A stretch of DNA of 64,000 nt from CAYMZZ01 sp046297935. Its GTDB lineage: Bacteria > Bacteroidota > Bacteroidia > Chitinophagales > Chitinophagaceae. The stretch lies in the NCBI GenBank assembly GCA_046297935.1, contig JBKBHA010000001.1, forward strand, positions 434,001-498,000. Direction: 5' to 3'. The notes under the pieces are model-generated. The model was not told the DNA's origin. It ran no database searches and was given only the letters and a program-made list of their open reading frames with translations. This document shows, in pieces, positions 1 to 9,264 of the stretch. The translations under genes were made by a program, and so were the position numbers. Every line of letters begins with the position of its first letter. Within the stretch, counting starts at the first letter, position 1.

Positions 1-929
1 CAAGAGGAAAGACCAACAATCCTGTATACGCAAACTGGTATGCATTGAATGGCAACGGTGAAATGACCGGCACTACCTGGATTACGGAGTCAGGCTTCCT
101 TGAAGGGCCGATCATGATCACCAATACCAACAGTGTGGGTGTAGTACGCGATGCGGTGTTGAAATGGTATGTAAAAAGAGGCTGGTACAAGGAAGATTTT
201 TGGTACACTTATCCGGTGGTGGCTGAAACCTACGACGGTTTTCTCAATGATATTTACGGATTTCATGTAAAGGAGTCGCACGCCTGGGAGGCACTCGACA
301 GTGCTAAAACCGGATTTTTAAAAGAAGGTAATGTTGGCGGCGGTACCGGTATGATGTGCCTGGGATTTAAAGGCGGCACTGGCACTTCGTCGCGTGTGTT
401 TAACATTAATGATTCCACCTATACTGTAGGCGTGCTGGTACAATCCAATTTTGGGAGCAAACGGCTCTTCAGTATTCTGGGTGTACCGGTGGGTCGTGAA
501 TTAGCCGACACACTTAATTATGAATTCAACCAGGCGCCCTCTTACGATCCCGGACAGGGCTCCATCATTGTAGTGGTAGCAACCGATGCACCACTATTGC
601 CACATCAATTGAAAAAGCTGGCGACCCGCGTGCCGCTCGGCGTTGGTTTATTGGGTGGATTGGGTGAGAACAGTTCCGGCGATATTTTTATTACGTTTTC
701 TACCGCCAACAAAAATGCATTTCAGCGCGATGAACTGACAGAAATTGAAGTGTTTCCCAATGACCAGCTTAATGCAGTGTATTACGCGACAGTTAGTGCT
801 GTGGAGGAAGCGGTGGTAAATGCGATGCTGGCGGCCGACACGATGGAGGGTATCAATGGCAACAAAGCCTATGGATTACCACATCAGGCGGTAATGGATG
901 TGTTGAAAAAGTACAACCGCGTAAAATAA
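1..929 (+). CDS. P1 family peptidase (DmpA-type aminopeptidase), 5' truncated
   Basis: C-terminal part of a DmpA/P1-family (peptidase family S58) N-terminal nucleophile hydrolase. The frame is open from the window edge, so the true start lies upstream; the TTG at 45 is only an internal codon. Visible family signatures are the glycine-rich GGGTGMMCLGFKGGTGTSSR stretch and, at codon 561, the Gly-Ser pair in GQGSIIVVVATDAPL. In DmpA the corresponding Ser becomes the new N-terminal nucleophile after autocleavage. Known members act as aminopeptidases or D-esterases. The product ends normally at 929, three bases from the stop of the convergent nucleotidyltransferase gene. Family assignment is firm; the substrate is not inferable. 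Confidence 0.88.
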   Translation, partial: RGKTNNPVYANWYALNGNGEMTGTTWITESGFLEGPIMITNTNSVGVVRDAVLKWYVKRGWYKEDFWYTYPVVAETYDGFLNDIYGFHVKESHAWEALDSAKTGFLKEGNVGGGTGMMCLGFKGGTGTSSRVFNINDSTYTVGVLVQSNFGSKRLFSILGVPVGRELADTLNYEFNQAPSYDPGQGSIIVVVATDAPLLPHQLKKLATRVPLGVGLLGGLGENSSGDIFITFSTANKNAFQRDELTEIEVFPNDQLNAVYYATVSAVEEAVVNAMLAADTMEGINGNKAYGLPHQAVMDVLKKYNRVK

Positions 930-931
930 AG

Positions 932-1732
932 CTATTGCGGCGAAGATGAGCTATTGTTTTGAATCAGCGCAAAATACTCCATCACTTTTTGCTCGGTCAG
1001 TTTCTGACGTTCCACAGCTTCAGTAAAAAGTTCATCTCTTAGCGACCGATACAAAGTAACCGAAGACTCAAGGCTTTGAATCAGGGATGCGCGGTCGTAA
1101 GCAGGAATAGTTTTAATGATTGAGTTCAGATCTTCGTTCGACAGGTCTGTTTCCACCCTCCGAACCGCCCGGGGTAAATTTCCATTCCTTATGTGCAATA
1201 AAGGCCCCAGCACAACCATGCGCAGGTATCCGGAAAAATCGAATGCCTCCAAATATTCGCCTCTGCCAATTTTCAAGAGCGCATAGTGCACCCAGGTCCA
1301 GAAGCGATCTTCGATCCATTGGAAATCGGGATAAGGAAACTTGGCTTCAGTGGCTTCTAATATAGAATGGAGTTCACCATGGCGGTCAAATAGTATGAAT
1401 GGGTCTTCCACGCGGTTAGCGAATTCTTCTGTCGTAACAAATTTGATATCTACATGCAATAGCGGACGATCAAAGAGGCAGATCAACACTCGTGGCTCAC
1501 CTACATGTTCGCCAGTAAAGCCGGATAGATAATGCCCCAGTTTTTTTGCATAGTCAATCATACGACCCCGATCGTCTGCCAGCTTTTCGCGCGTCACCAA
1601 CACCAGGTCAAGATCGGAGTACTCGTCCATTTCACCCGTGATCCATGAACCACCTACTGCCAGTCCCAATACATTCAGGTCCATCGAAAGGACCGACATA
1701 GCGTTTTGTATAAAGTGTTGGTGTGGAAGCAT
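932..1732 (-). CDS. Nucleotidyltransferase-domain protein (aminoglycoside/MNT type)
   Basis: Polymerase-beta-like nucleotidyltransferase of about 266 aa. The N-terminal segment AVGGSWITGEMDEYSDLDLVLV carries the GGS motif followed by the paired metal-binding aspartates (DLD) of the MNT/aminoglycoside adenylyltransferase fold; the remaining two thirds look helical. I start it at the ATG at 1732. An upstream TTG at 1756 is in frame, but the eight residues it would add are coded by the intergenic GTGGAAATGTGCAA repeat and are unlikely to be real. It converges on the peptidase gene and diverges from susC. The substrate (antibiotic, tRNA or protein) cannot be told. Confidence 0.75.
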   Translation of the reverse strand: MLPHQHFIQNAMSVLSMDLNVLGLAVGGSWITGEMDEYSDLDLVLVTREKLADDRGRMIDYAKKLGHYLSGFTGEHVGEPRVLICLFDRPLLHVDIKFVTTEEFANRVEDPFILFDRHGELHSILEATEAKFPYPDFQWIEDRFWTWVHYALLKIGRGEYLEAFDFSGYLRMVVLGPLLHIRNGNLPRAVRRVETDLSNEDLNSIIKTIPAYDRASLIQSLESSVTLYRSLRDELFTEAVERQKLTEQKVMEYFALIQNNSSSSPQ

Positions 1733-1739
1733 GATGACA

Positions 1740-1882
1740 AATGTGGAAATGTGCAAGTGTGGAAATGTGCAAATATGTGAAATTATTTAAAAGATAGAGA
1801 ATTCTTCATTAGCACCGACCAAAATTAGCAATTTGGCATTTCCACACTTGCACATTTCCACATTTTCACATTTGCACATTTT
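1740..1882. repeat. Family A hairpin repeat (GTGGAAATGTGCAA type)
   Basis: Left arm 1741-1767 is a perfect 27-bp reverse complement of 1837-1863, and both arms extend as imperfect tandem TGTGNAAA units. The roughly 70-nt centre is AT-rich. It lies in the divergent region between the nucleotidyltransferase gene and susC. Related copies are at 49.7-49.9 kb and 53.53-53.61 kb. Confidence 0.85.
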
Positions 1883-1931
1883 CTTAACCTTCTGGTAATT
1901 ATCAAAACACACTCCCTTAACATGAGCCCGA

Positions 1932-1939
1932 TAGCTTTG
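1932..1939 (+). promoter_or_regulatory. Putative Bacteroidota -7 promoter element for susC locus
   Basis: TAGCTTTG matches the Bacteroidota -7 consensus TAnnTTTG exactly, 25 bases upstream of the susC ATG. No good TTTG -33 element is visible at the usual 19-21 nt spacing, so the call rests on one box and position. Confidence 0.45.
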
Positions 1940-1964
1940 GCCCTCAATTCAAAACTAACGCCTC

Positions 1965-4900
1965 ATGTTTTCCCAAATTAAAAAACGGTTCCTCAGTGGT
2001 TTTCTTACCTTCTTACTGCTGAGTATTTCAACCGTTCTAATGGCGCAACGCAGCTACAGCGGAAAGGTAAGTGATAGTAATGGTCAGCCGCTTGCCGGCG
2101 TTACTATTCAGGTAAAGGGCACTAATACACAAACTATCACCGACAACACGGGGTCATTTACTTTGCAGGCTGCAGATGGCGCACGTTTGGTAATTACCAG
2201 CGTAGGTTTCGTATCGAAAGAGGTGGTAGCAGCCGATGCAGCATCCATTCAACTGGAAGCTGACACAAAAGACCTAGGTGAGGTAGTGGTAACTGCCCTT
2301 GGAATCAGAAAGGAAAAGAAAAAACTTGGTTATGCCATTCAGGAAGTAAAGGGCGAAGACCTGACGGTAGCTCGTGAAACCAACGTAGTGAATCAGCTGG
2401 CTGGTAAAGTGGCCGGCGTAACTGTAGTGGGAAGTCCCTCAGGCATTGGTGGTTCGTCGCGAGTATCTATTCGTGGCGAGCGTTCAGTAGATATTAATAA
2501 GAACCAGCCGCTGTATGTAATAGATGGTGTGCCTATCAGCAATTCCATTACAGGCGCATCAGGACGCGGTAATATGGATGTGGACTTTGGTAACGGTGCA
2601 GGCTTCGTGAACCCGGATGATATTGAAAGCATGAGTGTTTTGAAAGGACCTGCTGCTGCCGCCCTCTATGGTTCAAGAGCTGCTAACGGTGTCATTTTGA
2701 TCAAAACCAAAAGCGGTAAACGCGCAAAAGGAATTGGTGTGGAAATCAACAGCAACTACACCATGGAAGATCCGTTAAAACTCCCAGAGTATCAGACTGT
2801 ATATGGACAGGGTAATGGCAGTGGTGGCGATTTTGCTTTTGTAAATGGAGCAGGCGGTGGCCTGGCCGATGGTACCGACGAAGGCTGGGGCCCTTCTTAC
2901 CGCGGGCAATCCTATCCCCAGTACAATTCACCACGCACCCTAAACGGACAGGTGATCCCTTTTCTGGGCGGCGATCTGAACGCGCCTGCAGGAAGTGTGA
3001 TTACTGCAACACCATGGGTGCCTGAAAAAGATAATCTGAAAAAGTTTCTGCAAACAGGCACTACACTTACCAATAACGTAGCGGTAGTTGGCGGTAACGA
3101 CAAAGGTGATTTCCGTCTCAGCTTCACCAATATCGATCAGAAGGGAATTGTACCTAATACGGACCTTAAACGAAATACAGTCTCTTTTTCCGGAGGATAT
3201 AATCTGACCCCCAAATTTTCAGCTCGCGCCTTTGTAAGTTATATAAAGAGCGAAAGCGATAACAGACCTTCGATCAGCTACGGTACCGAAAGCATTATGT
3301 ACCTGTTCAATTGCTGGCTGCCTTCTTCCATTGCGCTCGACGATATGAAACGTGTCTGGATGGCGGGTGAAGAAAATCGCCGTCAATTTGGCTGGAACTA
3401 TAACTATCATGATAATCCATACCTCACTGTTTATAAGAATACCAACGGTCAGTACTACGACCGGATCATTGGCAACGTAATACTGCGCTACGAATTCACC
3501 GACTGGTTGAATTTGCAATTACGTACCGCCACCGACTGGAGCAATGAGCGTCGTGAATATCGCCGCGCATTCAGCACACAGCGTTTCCCCTTCGGTCAGT
3601 ACCGCGAAACGAATATTGTAAACGAGGAGCGCAACACCGATTTCCTGTTTGCATTCAACAAAGACGTAAATAGCGACTTTGCAGTAAACGCTACTTTCGG
3701 AGGAAACCAGATGCGCCAGGTTTCCAGATTTGCGGAAGATGTAGCCGGACAGTTGAACATTCCTGAAATCTACAGCCTTAACAACTCACGTATTGCGCTG
3801 GTATCAGAACAAAATAACGTGGCCAAGCGCATCAACAGTCTCTATGGTTCTGCTGGTGTTAGCTGGAGGAACCGCCTGTTCCTTGACTTCACTGGTCGTA
3901 ACGACTGGAGCAGCGCACTCACATTACCGGAAGAATTGAAAGCGTTTGGTAAGGAAGTGAATTCTTATTTCTATTCATCTGTAGCCCTGAGCGCAATTGT
4001 AAGCGATATGGTGAAACTGCCCAATGCAATCAGCTTTGCAAAAGTGCGGGCGAGCCTTGCGCAGGTAGGCAATGATACTGATCCGTTTTCATTTACACAA
4101 ACCTACAACCGCAGCGATCCTTTTGGCTCGGCACAGGTCTATGGCGAAACAAGCAGCCTGGCCAACCTGAACCTGAAACCAGAGATCAGCTCAGCATACG
4201 AATTTGGTTTAGACCTCCGCTTCCTGAATAATCGCATCGGTTTGGATGTTACTTACTATCAAAGCCGCACAAAGAACCAAATCCTCAACCTGCCACTCGA
4301 TCCTACTTCGGGATACAACAGCCGTAAGATCAACGCTGGTCTGATCCGCAACAATGGCGTGGAGATCATGTTGAATGGTACCATCATCAAGAATAAGAAC
4401 CTGACCTGGGATGCGTTTGTGAACTTTTCAGCCAATCGCAGTGAAGTGTTGGAGTTGAGCGATGGTTTGACCAACTACGTAATGGCTTCTCGTTCGGTAA
4501 GCGTTGAAGCACGCGTAGGCGAGCGCATGGGTAACATGTATGGAATCGGCTTTGCCCGGGTACAAAGCAAAGACCCCAATGCTCCTTATTACGACGCCAG
4601 CGGACAATATACCGGTCAAATGGTATTTGGTTCTAACGGTCGTCCGGTTGCAACCACCAATCGCATTTTGTTGGGTAACTATAACCCCGATTTCCTGATG
4701 GGTGTAGGTAGTGCTTTAAACTACAAAGGTGTTCGCCTGAGCTTCCTGTTTGATATTCGTCAGGGCGGCGAACTCTATTCTCATACGCAGACCGTGGGTC
4801 GTGAAGGCGGAATCATTATTGAAACGCTTGAAGGTCGTGCCGATGGTTATGATATTACCAAACCCGGCAACGGTGTAGTAGGCAATGGTGTGGTACAGAA

Positions 4901-5249
4901 TCCTGATGGTTCATTTAGTCAGAATACGACAAAGCTGACTGCTCGCGAGTGGCATACTGCCTGGACTGGAGGTCGTAACATTGCCGAAGGCGTAATGTAT
5001 GATGCCTCTTTCGTGAAACTGCGCGAACTGCAAATCGGTTATTCTATTCCAGACAGGGTATTCGGCAAACTGCCTTTCCGTAGCGCAGTGATTTCGCTGG
5101 TAGGTCGCAACCTGTTCCTGTGGGACAATGTGCCGCATGTGGATCCCGAAACAATGTCGTATAGTGGTGGAACAGCTTTGCCGGGCATTGAATACCAGGC
5201 CCTGCCATCTTCTCGTAGCTACGGTGTAAACCTCAGCTTCAAATTCTAA
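1965..5249 (+). CDS. SusC/RagA-family TonB-linked outer membrane transporter
   Basis: 1094-aa outer-membrane transporter of the SusC type. A signal peptide ends near residue 27 (VLMAQ). It is followed by a CarboxypepD_reg-like domain (about 30-100, GKVSDSNGQPLAGVTIQVKG), then the TonB plug (about 108-250, with QLAGKVAGV, IRGERS and VLKGPAAAALYGSRAANGVI) and a large beta-barrel ending in the aromatic-terminated strand VNLSFKF. It pairs with the SusD gene 18 bp downstream; in this family the two form a lidded importer energised by TonB. It heads a cluster of phosphonate-type genes, so I infer that the ligand is a phosphonate or a larger phosphonate-bearing molecule. That substrate assignment is inference from context only. 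Confidence 0.95.
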   Translation: MFSQIKKRFLSGFLTFLLLSISTVLMAQRSYSGKVSDSNGQPLAGVTIQVKGTNTQTITDNTGSFTLQAADGARLVITSVGFVSKEVVAADAASIQLEADTKDLGEVVVTALGIRKEKKKLGYAIQEVKGEDLTVARETNVVNQLAGKVAGVTVVGSPSGIGGSSRVSIRGERSVDINKNQPLYVIDGVPISNSITGASGRGNMDVDFGNGAGFVNPDDIESMSVLKGPAAAALYGSRAANGVILIKTKSGKRAKGIGVEINSNYTMEDPLKLPEYQTVYGQGNGSGGDFAFVNGAGGGLADGTDEGWGPSYRGQSYPQYNSPRTLNGQVIPFLGGDLNAPAGSVITATPWVPEKDNLKKFLQTGTTLTNNVAVVGGNDKGDFRLSFTNIDQKGIVPNTDLKRNTVSFSGGYNLTPKFSARAFVSYIKSESDNRPSISYGTESIMYLFNCWLPSSIALDDMKRVWMAGEENRRQFGWNYNYHDNPYLTVYKNTNGQYYDRIIGNVILRYEFTDWLNLQLRTATDWSNERREYRRAFSTQRFPFGQYRETNIVNEERNTDFLFAFNKDVNSDFAVNATFGGNQMRQVSRFAEDVAGQLNIPEIYSLNNSRIALVSEQNNVAKRINSLYGSAGVSWRNRLFLDFTGRNDWSSALTLPEELKAFGKEVNSYFYSSVALSAIVSDMVKLPNAISFAKVRASLAQVGNDTDPFSFTQTYNRSDPFGSAQVYGETSSLANLNLKPEISSAYEFGLDLRFLNNRIGLDVTYYQSRTKNQILNLPLDPTSGYNSRKINAGLIRNNGVEIMLNGTIIKNKNLTWDAFVNFSANRSEVLELSDGLTNYVMASRSVSVEARVGERMGNMYGIGFARVQSKDPNAPYYDASGQYTGQMVFGSNGRPVATTNRILLGNYNPDFLMGVGSALNYKGVRLSFLFDIRQGGELYSHTQTVGREGGIIIETLEGRADGYDITKPGNGVVGNGVVQNPDGSFSQNTTKLTAREWHTAWTGGRNIAEGVMYDASFVKLRELQIGYSIPDRVFGKLPFRSAVISLVGRNLFLWDNVPHVDPETMSYSGGTALPGIEYQALPSSRSYGVNLSFKF

Positions 5250-5267
5250 ATCTGAAAAAACGAACAC

Positions 5268-6794
5268 ATGAAACGCATTCCTATATTTTCCTGGCTGCTG
5301 GCATTGACTTTGTTAACTGCCTGTACCAAAGACTTTGAAGAAACGAATACCAACCGCAATAACCCCACTTCTGTTTCACCCGATTTGTTGCTGAGTGGCA
5401 TCATCCGCAATATGATGAACCGGCAGGTAGATGAAGCCTGGGGTATTGGCAACATTGTGGTGCAACATCACTCAAAGATTCAGTTTGTAAATGAGGACCG
5501 ATATCTCTGGGGCGAGCGCAACAGCATCTGGAACGATGTGTATGGTAACTACCGCAATCTGCAAAACATCCTTGTATCGTTAAATGGCGATGAAAGCAGT
5601 CCCTACTATGGTGTGTCGCTGATATTGAAGTCGTGGATGTTTTCGCTGGCTACGGATGCCTATGGCGATGTGCCCTATTCAGAGGCTGGCCGCGCCAAGA
5701 CGGATGCTATTTATCAACCGGTATACGATAAACAGGAAGATATTTATACAGGCATCCTGGCAGATCTGGAAAAAGCAAATCAGTCACTGGCTACAGCAGC
5801 TACCAATCTTTCCGGTGATATCCTTTATGGTGGTGGTGCTTCGTCTATCCTGAAATGGCGTAAGCTGGCGAATTCGCTTCGCATTCGTTACCTGATGCGC
5901 ATTTCGAAAAAGAAAGATGTAAGTGCACAATTGCAGGCGATAGTTAGCAATCCAACGGCTAACCCGGTCTTTGAAGGTAATCAGGACAATGCTGAATTGA
6001 AATATCTGGCAGCTGCCCCTAACCAATGGCCCTTGTATGGAACACGTGTAGGATCATTCGACGAATTTCGTGTTAGCAAAACGTTGGTAGATCGGTTGAA
6101 TGCGCTTGGAGATACAAGGGTAAATGTATTTGCACGGCCTACGCAGAATTCTGTAACAGCAGGAAATCCTCAAATTGTAGGTGTACCAAACGGATTAAGT
6201 GATGTAGACGCATTGGCATATAATGGTGGTGTGCAGGGCGTGTCGCGCGTGGGCTATACTTTTGCCTGCCTTGTTTGTAACGATGCAGGTCAGGCTCCTC
6301 CCGATCCTGCTGCTCCTCGCGCACTGTTGATGACCTATGCCGAACTCCAATTCCTGCTGGCTGAAGCAAGGGAGAAAGGATTGATCAATAACGGCGATGC
6401 GGCTACTTACTATGCAAACGGAATCAACGCCAATTTCGCTTACTGGCAATCAGTGGTTCCAGCAGCTTATGGATTAAATATAGATATGCCGGCTGGTTAT
6501 TTGTCGCAGCCTTCAGTAGCATATACTGGAACTAGTGCTGAAAAGCTCGGCAAGATCGCTCTTCAAAAGTGGATTGCACTTTATTTTAATGGACTGGAAG
6601 CCTGGTTCGATTGGCGTCGTACAGGTATGCCGGCAATTGTACCTGGTCCGGCCAACCTGAATGATAACAAAGTTCCCGTACGCTATATCTATCCGCTGGC
6701 TGCCCAATCGCTGAATGGCGACAATCGTGCACAGGCCGTTCAGCGTCAGGGTGGTACAGACGACATCAACACCAAAATGTGGTTGTTGCAATAA
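5268..6794 (+). CDS. SusD/RagB-family surface lipoprotein
   Basis: 508-aa SusD-like substrate-binding lipoprotein. The signal peptide ends in a lipobox (LLTAC, Cys19), followed by the SusD_2-type N terminus (TNTNRNNPTSVSPDLLLSGI), the helical repeat core and the typical C-terminal block YFNGLEAWFDWRRTGMP. SusD proteins sit on the cell surface as the lid of the SusC transporter. It starts 18 bp after susC and is certainly co-transcribed. A terminator-like hairpin lies about 45 bp after its stop, which may lower expression of the downstream enzymes relative to the importer. Confidence 0.95.
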   Translation: MKRIPIFSWLLALTLLTACTKDFEETNTNRNNPTSVSPDLLLSGIIRNMMNRQVDEAWGIGNIVVQHHSKIQFVNEDRYLWGERNSIWNDVYGNYRNLQNILVSLNGDESSPYYGVSLILKSWMFSLATDAYGDVPYSEAGRAKTDAIYQPVYDKQEDIYTGILADLEKANQSLATAATNLSGDILYGGGASSILKWRKLANSLRIRYLMRISKKKDVSAQLQAIVSNPTANPVFEGNQDNAELKYLAAAPNQWPLYGTRVGSFDEFRVSKTLVDRLNALGDTRVNVFARPTQNSVTAGNPQIVGVPNGLSDVDALAYNGGVQGVSRVGYTFACLVCNDAGQAPPDPAAPRALLMTYAELQFLLAEAREKGLINNGDAATYYANGINANFAYWQSVVPAAYGLNIDMPAGYLSQPSVAYTGTSAEKLGKIALQKWIALYFNGLEAWFDWRRTGMPAIVPGPANLNDNKVPVRYIYPLAAQSLNGDNRAQAVQRQGGTDDINTKMWLLQ

Positions 6795-6805
6795 TCGAAT
6801 AAATA

Positions 6806-8152
6806 GTGGCAGCATTTTTCTTATATAAGCAGTCAAATAGGCGGGGTATTTCCATATCCCGCTTTATTTCTTTGTTGAGTTGTTGGTTGTGTAGTTGTGT
6901 AGTTGTTGCGCAAAGTATTAAGGCAGGCAGTGCTATGCCGGCCTGGTCGGCCGGATATTTGGATATTCATCATATCAACACCGGCAGGGGTAACGCCGCC
7001 TTTGTTCGTATGCCCGATGGAAGCAGCATGCTGATCGACGCTGGCGAGCTTACGCCGCTCGATGCGCGAACCTTTTCGCCACGTAACTCAGTTATTCGTC
7101 CGAACGACAGCCTCAAGCCATATGAGTGGATTGTAGACTATATAAAACAGGCTGCACCTGGCTTGAAGCAGCTCGACTACGCGCTGATCACCCACTATCA
7201 CGACGATCATTTTGGTGCCTGGTATCCTGCCGCTCCCTCATCAAAGTCGAAGCAGTTTAAACTGACCGGCATAACCGGAGTGGGCGACTTGTTGCAAATA
7301 GGTACGCTCATTGATCGAGGGGCACCAGGCTATCAATACCCCTACGACATTGAACAACATGCCGCAGAGTTTGGAGGCGGCGAAACCATTTTTGACAGCA
7401 CGGTCCGTAATTATTTTCGATTTGTGAGGGAAAACTTAGCTAAAGGTATGAGGCTTGAAGGGCTTCGGGCCGGAAGCAAAACACAAATTCGACCAGTGAT
7501 ATCGGCCGAAAATTTCCCGGATTTCTTTGTACAGAATATCAAAGCGAATAATCTCTGCTGGACCGGCACCGATTCTGCAACAATCAACTTATTTCCCCAA
7601 TACCGTACGGCAGAGCGTGAAACCTGGCCCGATGAGAACGCGCTTAGCTTAGCCATTTTGATACAATACGGTCCTTTTAAATACTATACCGGAGGCGATA
7701 ACCCCGGCATGCTATTCGCCGGTACGCCGGCCTGGCGCGATGTGGAGACGCCCATGGCGAGGGCAACCGGTGAGGTAGATGTGGCAACCATGGATCATCA
7801 CGGCAACCGTGATGCCGTGAACGATAACCAGGTTCGTTTGCTGAAGCCAAGGGTATGGATCGGGCAAAGCTGGTCAAGTGATCATCCCGGCCATGAAGTG
7901 CTGATACGCATGACTTCTCCTCATTTATATAACGAACCTCGCGATCTGTTTGCCACCAACATGCTCGAGGCCAACCGCCTCGTAATAGGGCCGCTCATTG
8001 ATCGGGCCTACAAAAGTCAGCAGGGACATATTCTGCTGAGGGTAATGCCCGGAGGTGAAGAATACTGGATTTATATTCTCGACGATACATTGAGAGAAAG
8101 AAAAGTGAAATCAGTTTTTGGTCCTTATCATTCAAAAATTTCTAAACCATAA
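6806..8152 (+). CDS. Secreted metallo-beta-lactamase-fold hydrolase
   Basis: 448 aa from the GTG at 6806. A signal-peptide-like N terminus ends at CVVVAQ (residue 36), then a ComEC-like MBL domain: LDIHHINTGRGNAAFVRMPDG leads to LIDAG, the zinc motif HYHDDH (H130-x-H132-x-D134-H135), and later MDHHGNRDA and a C-terminal HPGHEV. The domain order resembles secreted ComEC/Rec2-related MBL proteins rather than PhnP. The start is uncertain: 6841-6862 is a hairpin followed by a T-rich tract, and 6871-6908 is a GTTGTGTAG repeat tract that codes for the hydrophobic signal core. TTG at 6872 is an alternative start. It is followed after 3 bp by the next gene. The hydrolysed bond is unknown; a phosphoester is plausible from context. 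Confidence 0.8.
   Translation: MAAFFLYKQSNRRGISISRFISLLSCWLCSCVVVAQSIKAGSAMPAWSAGYLDIHHINTGRGNAAFVRMPDGSSMLIDAGELTPLDARTFSPRNSVIRPNDSLKPYEWIVDYIKQAAPGLKQLDYALITHYHDDHFGAWYPAAPSSKSKQFKLTGITGVGDLLQIGTLIDRGAPGYQYPYDIEQHAAEFGGGETIFDSTVRNYFRFVRENLAKGMRLEGLRAGSKTQIRPVISAENFPDFFVQNIKANNLCWTGTDSATINLFPQYRTAERETWPDENALSLAILIQYGPFKYYTGGDNPGMLFAGTPAWRDVETPMARATGEVDVATMDHHGNRDAVNDNQVRLLKPRVWIGQSWSSDHPGHEVLIRMTSPHLYNEPRDLFATNMLEANRLVIGPLIDRAYKSQQGHILLRVMPGGEEYWIYILDDTLRERKVKSVFGPYHSKISKP
6839..6875 (+). terminator. Possible intrinsic terminator or attenuator between susD and MBL gene
   Basis: Arms 6841-6849 and 6854-6862 pair over nine positions (one G-U) around a 4-nt loop and are followed by TTTATTTCTTTG. 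It lies after the SusD stop but inside the longest reading of the MBL gene, so it either marks a later start for that gene or acts as an attenuator. Confidence 0.5.
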
Positions 8153-8155
8153 CAC

Positions 8156-9247
8156 ATGAAGCGCTGCGGTTATTTCTTCTTTTCGCTTTTTCTATCTGTT
8201 AATCTGTTAGCTCAAAGCTCGCCCAGGTCTGAGAACCTTATTGTAATAACCATGGATGGACTTCGCTGGCAGGAAGTTTTTGCAGGCGCCGACAGTCTGC
8301 TGGTATTCGACACCACTGCCAGTTACAATAGAAACTATATCAAAAAACATTTTTGGGCTGCCTCAGCATCCGAGCGTCGTTCAAGGCTCATGCCCTTTTT
8401 CTGGTCGGTGTTGGCGAGGCAGGGCGTGCTGATCGGCAATCGCGAATTGGGTAGTCAGGTTTACAACGCAAACCCCTACTGGTTTTCCTACCCTGGATAC
8501 AACGAAATTTTTACCGGCTATCCAGACACAGCAGTCAACTCAAATGATAAAAATCCAAACAGGAACGTTACCGTATTTGAATGGCTTTCGCAATTGCCTG
8601 CGTTTAAAGGCAAGGCAGCGGTGTTTGGAAGCTGGGATGTTTTCTCTTATATATTCAATGAGAAGCGAAGCGGCCTGTTGGTTAATGACGGATTTCGTGA
8701 CGTTTCGGGCAAGCTCAATGAGAAGCAGAAGATGCTCAATGAACTGCAACATCAAATGCCCGATATTTTCCATGGCGGCGAAAGGATCGACGCAGCTACC
8801 TTTCAAATGGGTTTCGAATACCTGAAGTCGAATCGCCCGCGTCTGATGTTTTTTGGACTTGGCGATACCGACGAGTTTGCCCATGCCGGGTTGTATGACA
8901 TGTACCTCGATGCAGCACAAAACGCCGATGAAATGATTCGCCTGGTATGGGAATGGATTCAGTCGACCCCCGGGTACAAGGATAAAACCACCCTGCTGGT
9001 GACTACAGATCATGGCCGCGGGCTGGCAGCTGAAGGCAACTGGCGTCACCATGGCCAGCGCATACCTGAATCAAAAGAAATGTGGATTGCCGCCATCGGG
9101 CCATCGATTCCCGCCAAAGGTGAAAGCAGCAAGCCGGTAACCGTATACCAGGGACAAATTGCAGCCAGCATCGCCCGACTGTTGGGCTATGAGTTCAAGC
9201 CGGATGGGCAGCCTGTTCTGGATCCTCTGAATTGGAGTCTTTTTTAA
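8156..9247 (+). CDS. Secreted alkaline-phosphatase-superfamily hydrolase
   Basis: 363 aa, with a signal peptide ending at residue 20 (NLLAQ). The body is an alkaline phosphatase/sulfatase superfamily fold: VITMDG (D34) at the first metal site, a probable nucleophile Ser111 in SYPGYNEIF, GDTDEFAH (D237, D239, H243), TTDHG (D285, H286) and the H298/H299 pair. The superfamily includes phosphodiesterases, phosphomutases and phosphonoacetate hydrolase (PhnA). A short helical insert lies near 185-220. It is translated 3 bp after the MBL gene and just ahead of the PhnZ-like gene. Likely periplasmic; the superfamily is firm, while phosphoester versus phosphonate hydrolysis is open. Confidence 0.82.
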   Translation: MKRCGYFFFSLFLSVNLLAQSSPRSENLIVITMDGLRWQEVFAGADSLLVFDTTASYNRNYIKKHFWAASASERRSRLMPFFWSVLARQGVLIGNRELGSQVYNANPYWFSYPGYNEIFTGYPDTAVNSNDKNPNRNVTVFEWLSQLPAFKGKAAVFGSWDVFSYIFNEKRSGLLVNDGFRDVSGKLNEKQKMLNELQHQMPDIFHGGERIDAATFQMGFEYLKSNRPRLMFFGLGDTDEFAHAGLYDMYLDAAQNADEMIRLVWEWIQSTPGYKDKTTLLVTTDHGRGLAAEGNWRHHGQRIPESKEMWIAAIGPSIPAKGESSKPVTVYQGQIAASIARLLGYEFKPDGQPVLDPLNWSLF

Positions 9248-9264
9248 TCATCTGTCAATTATTC

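Noticed and set aside
8540..9052. 170-aa frame antisense to the alkaline-phosphatase-superfamily gene
   Set aside because: Overlaps the catalytic core of a confident gene; no motif.
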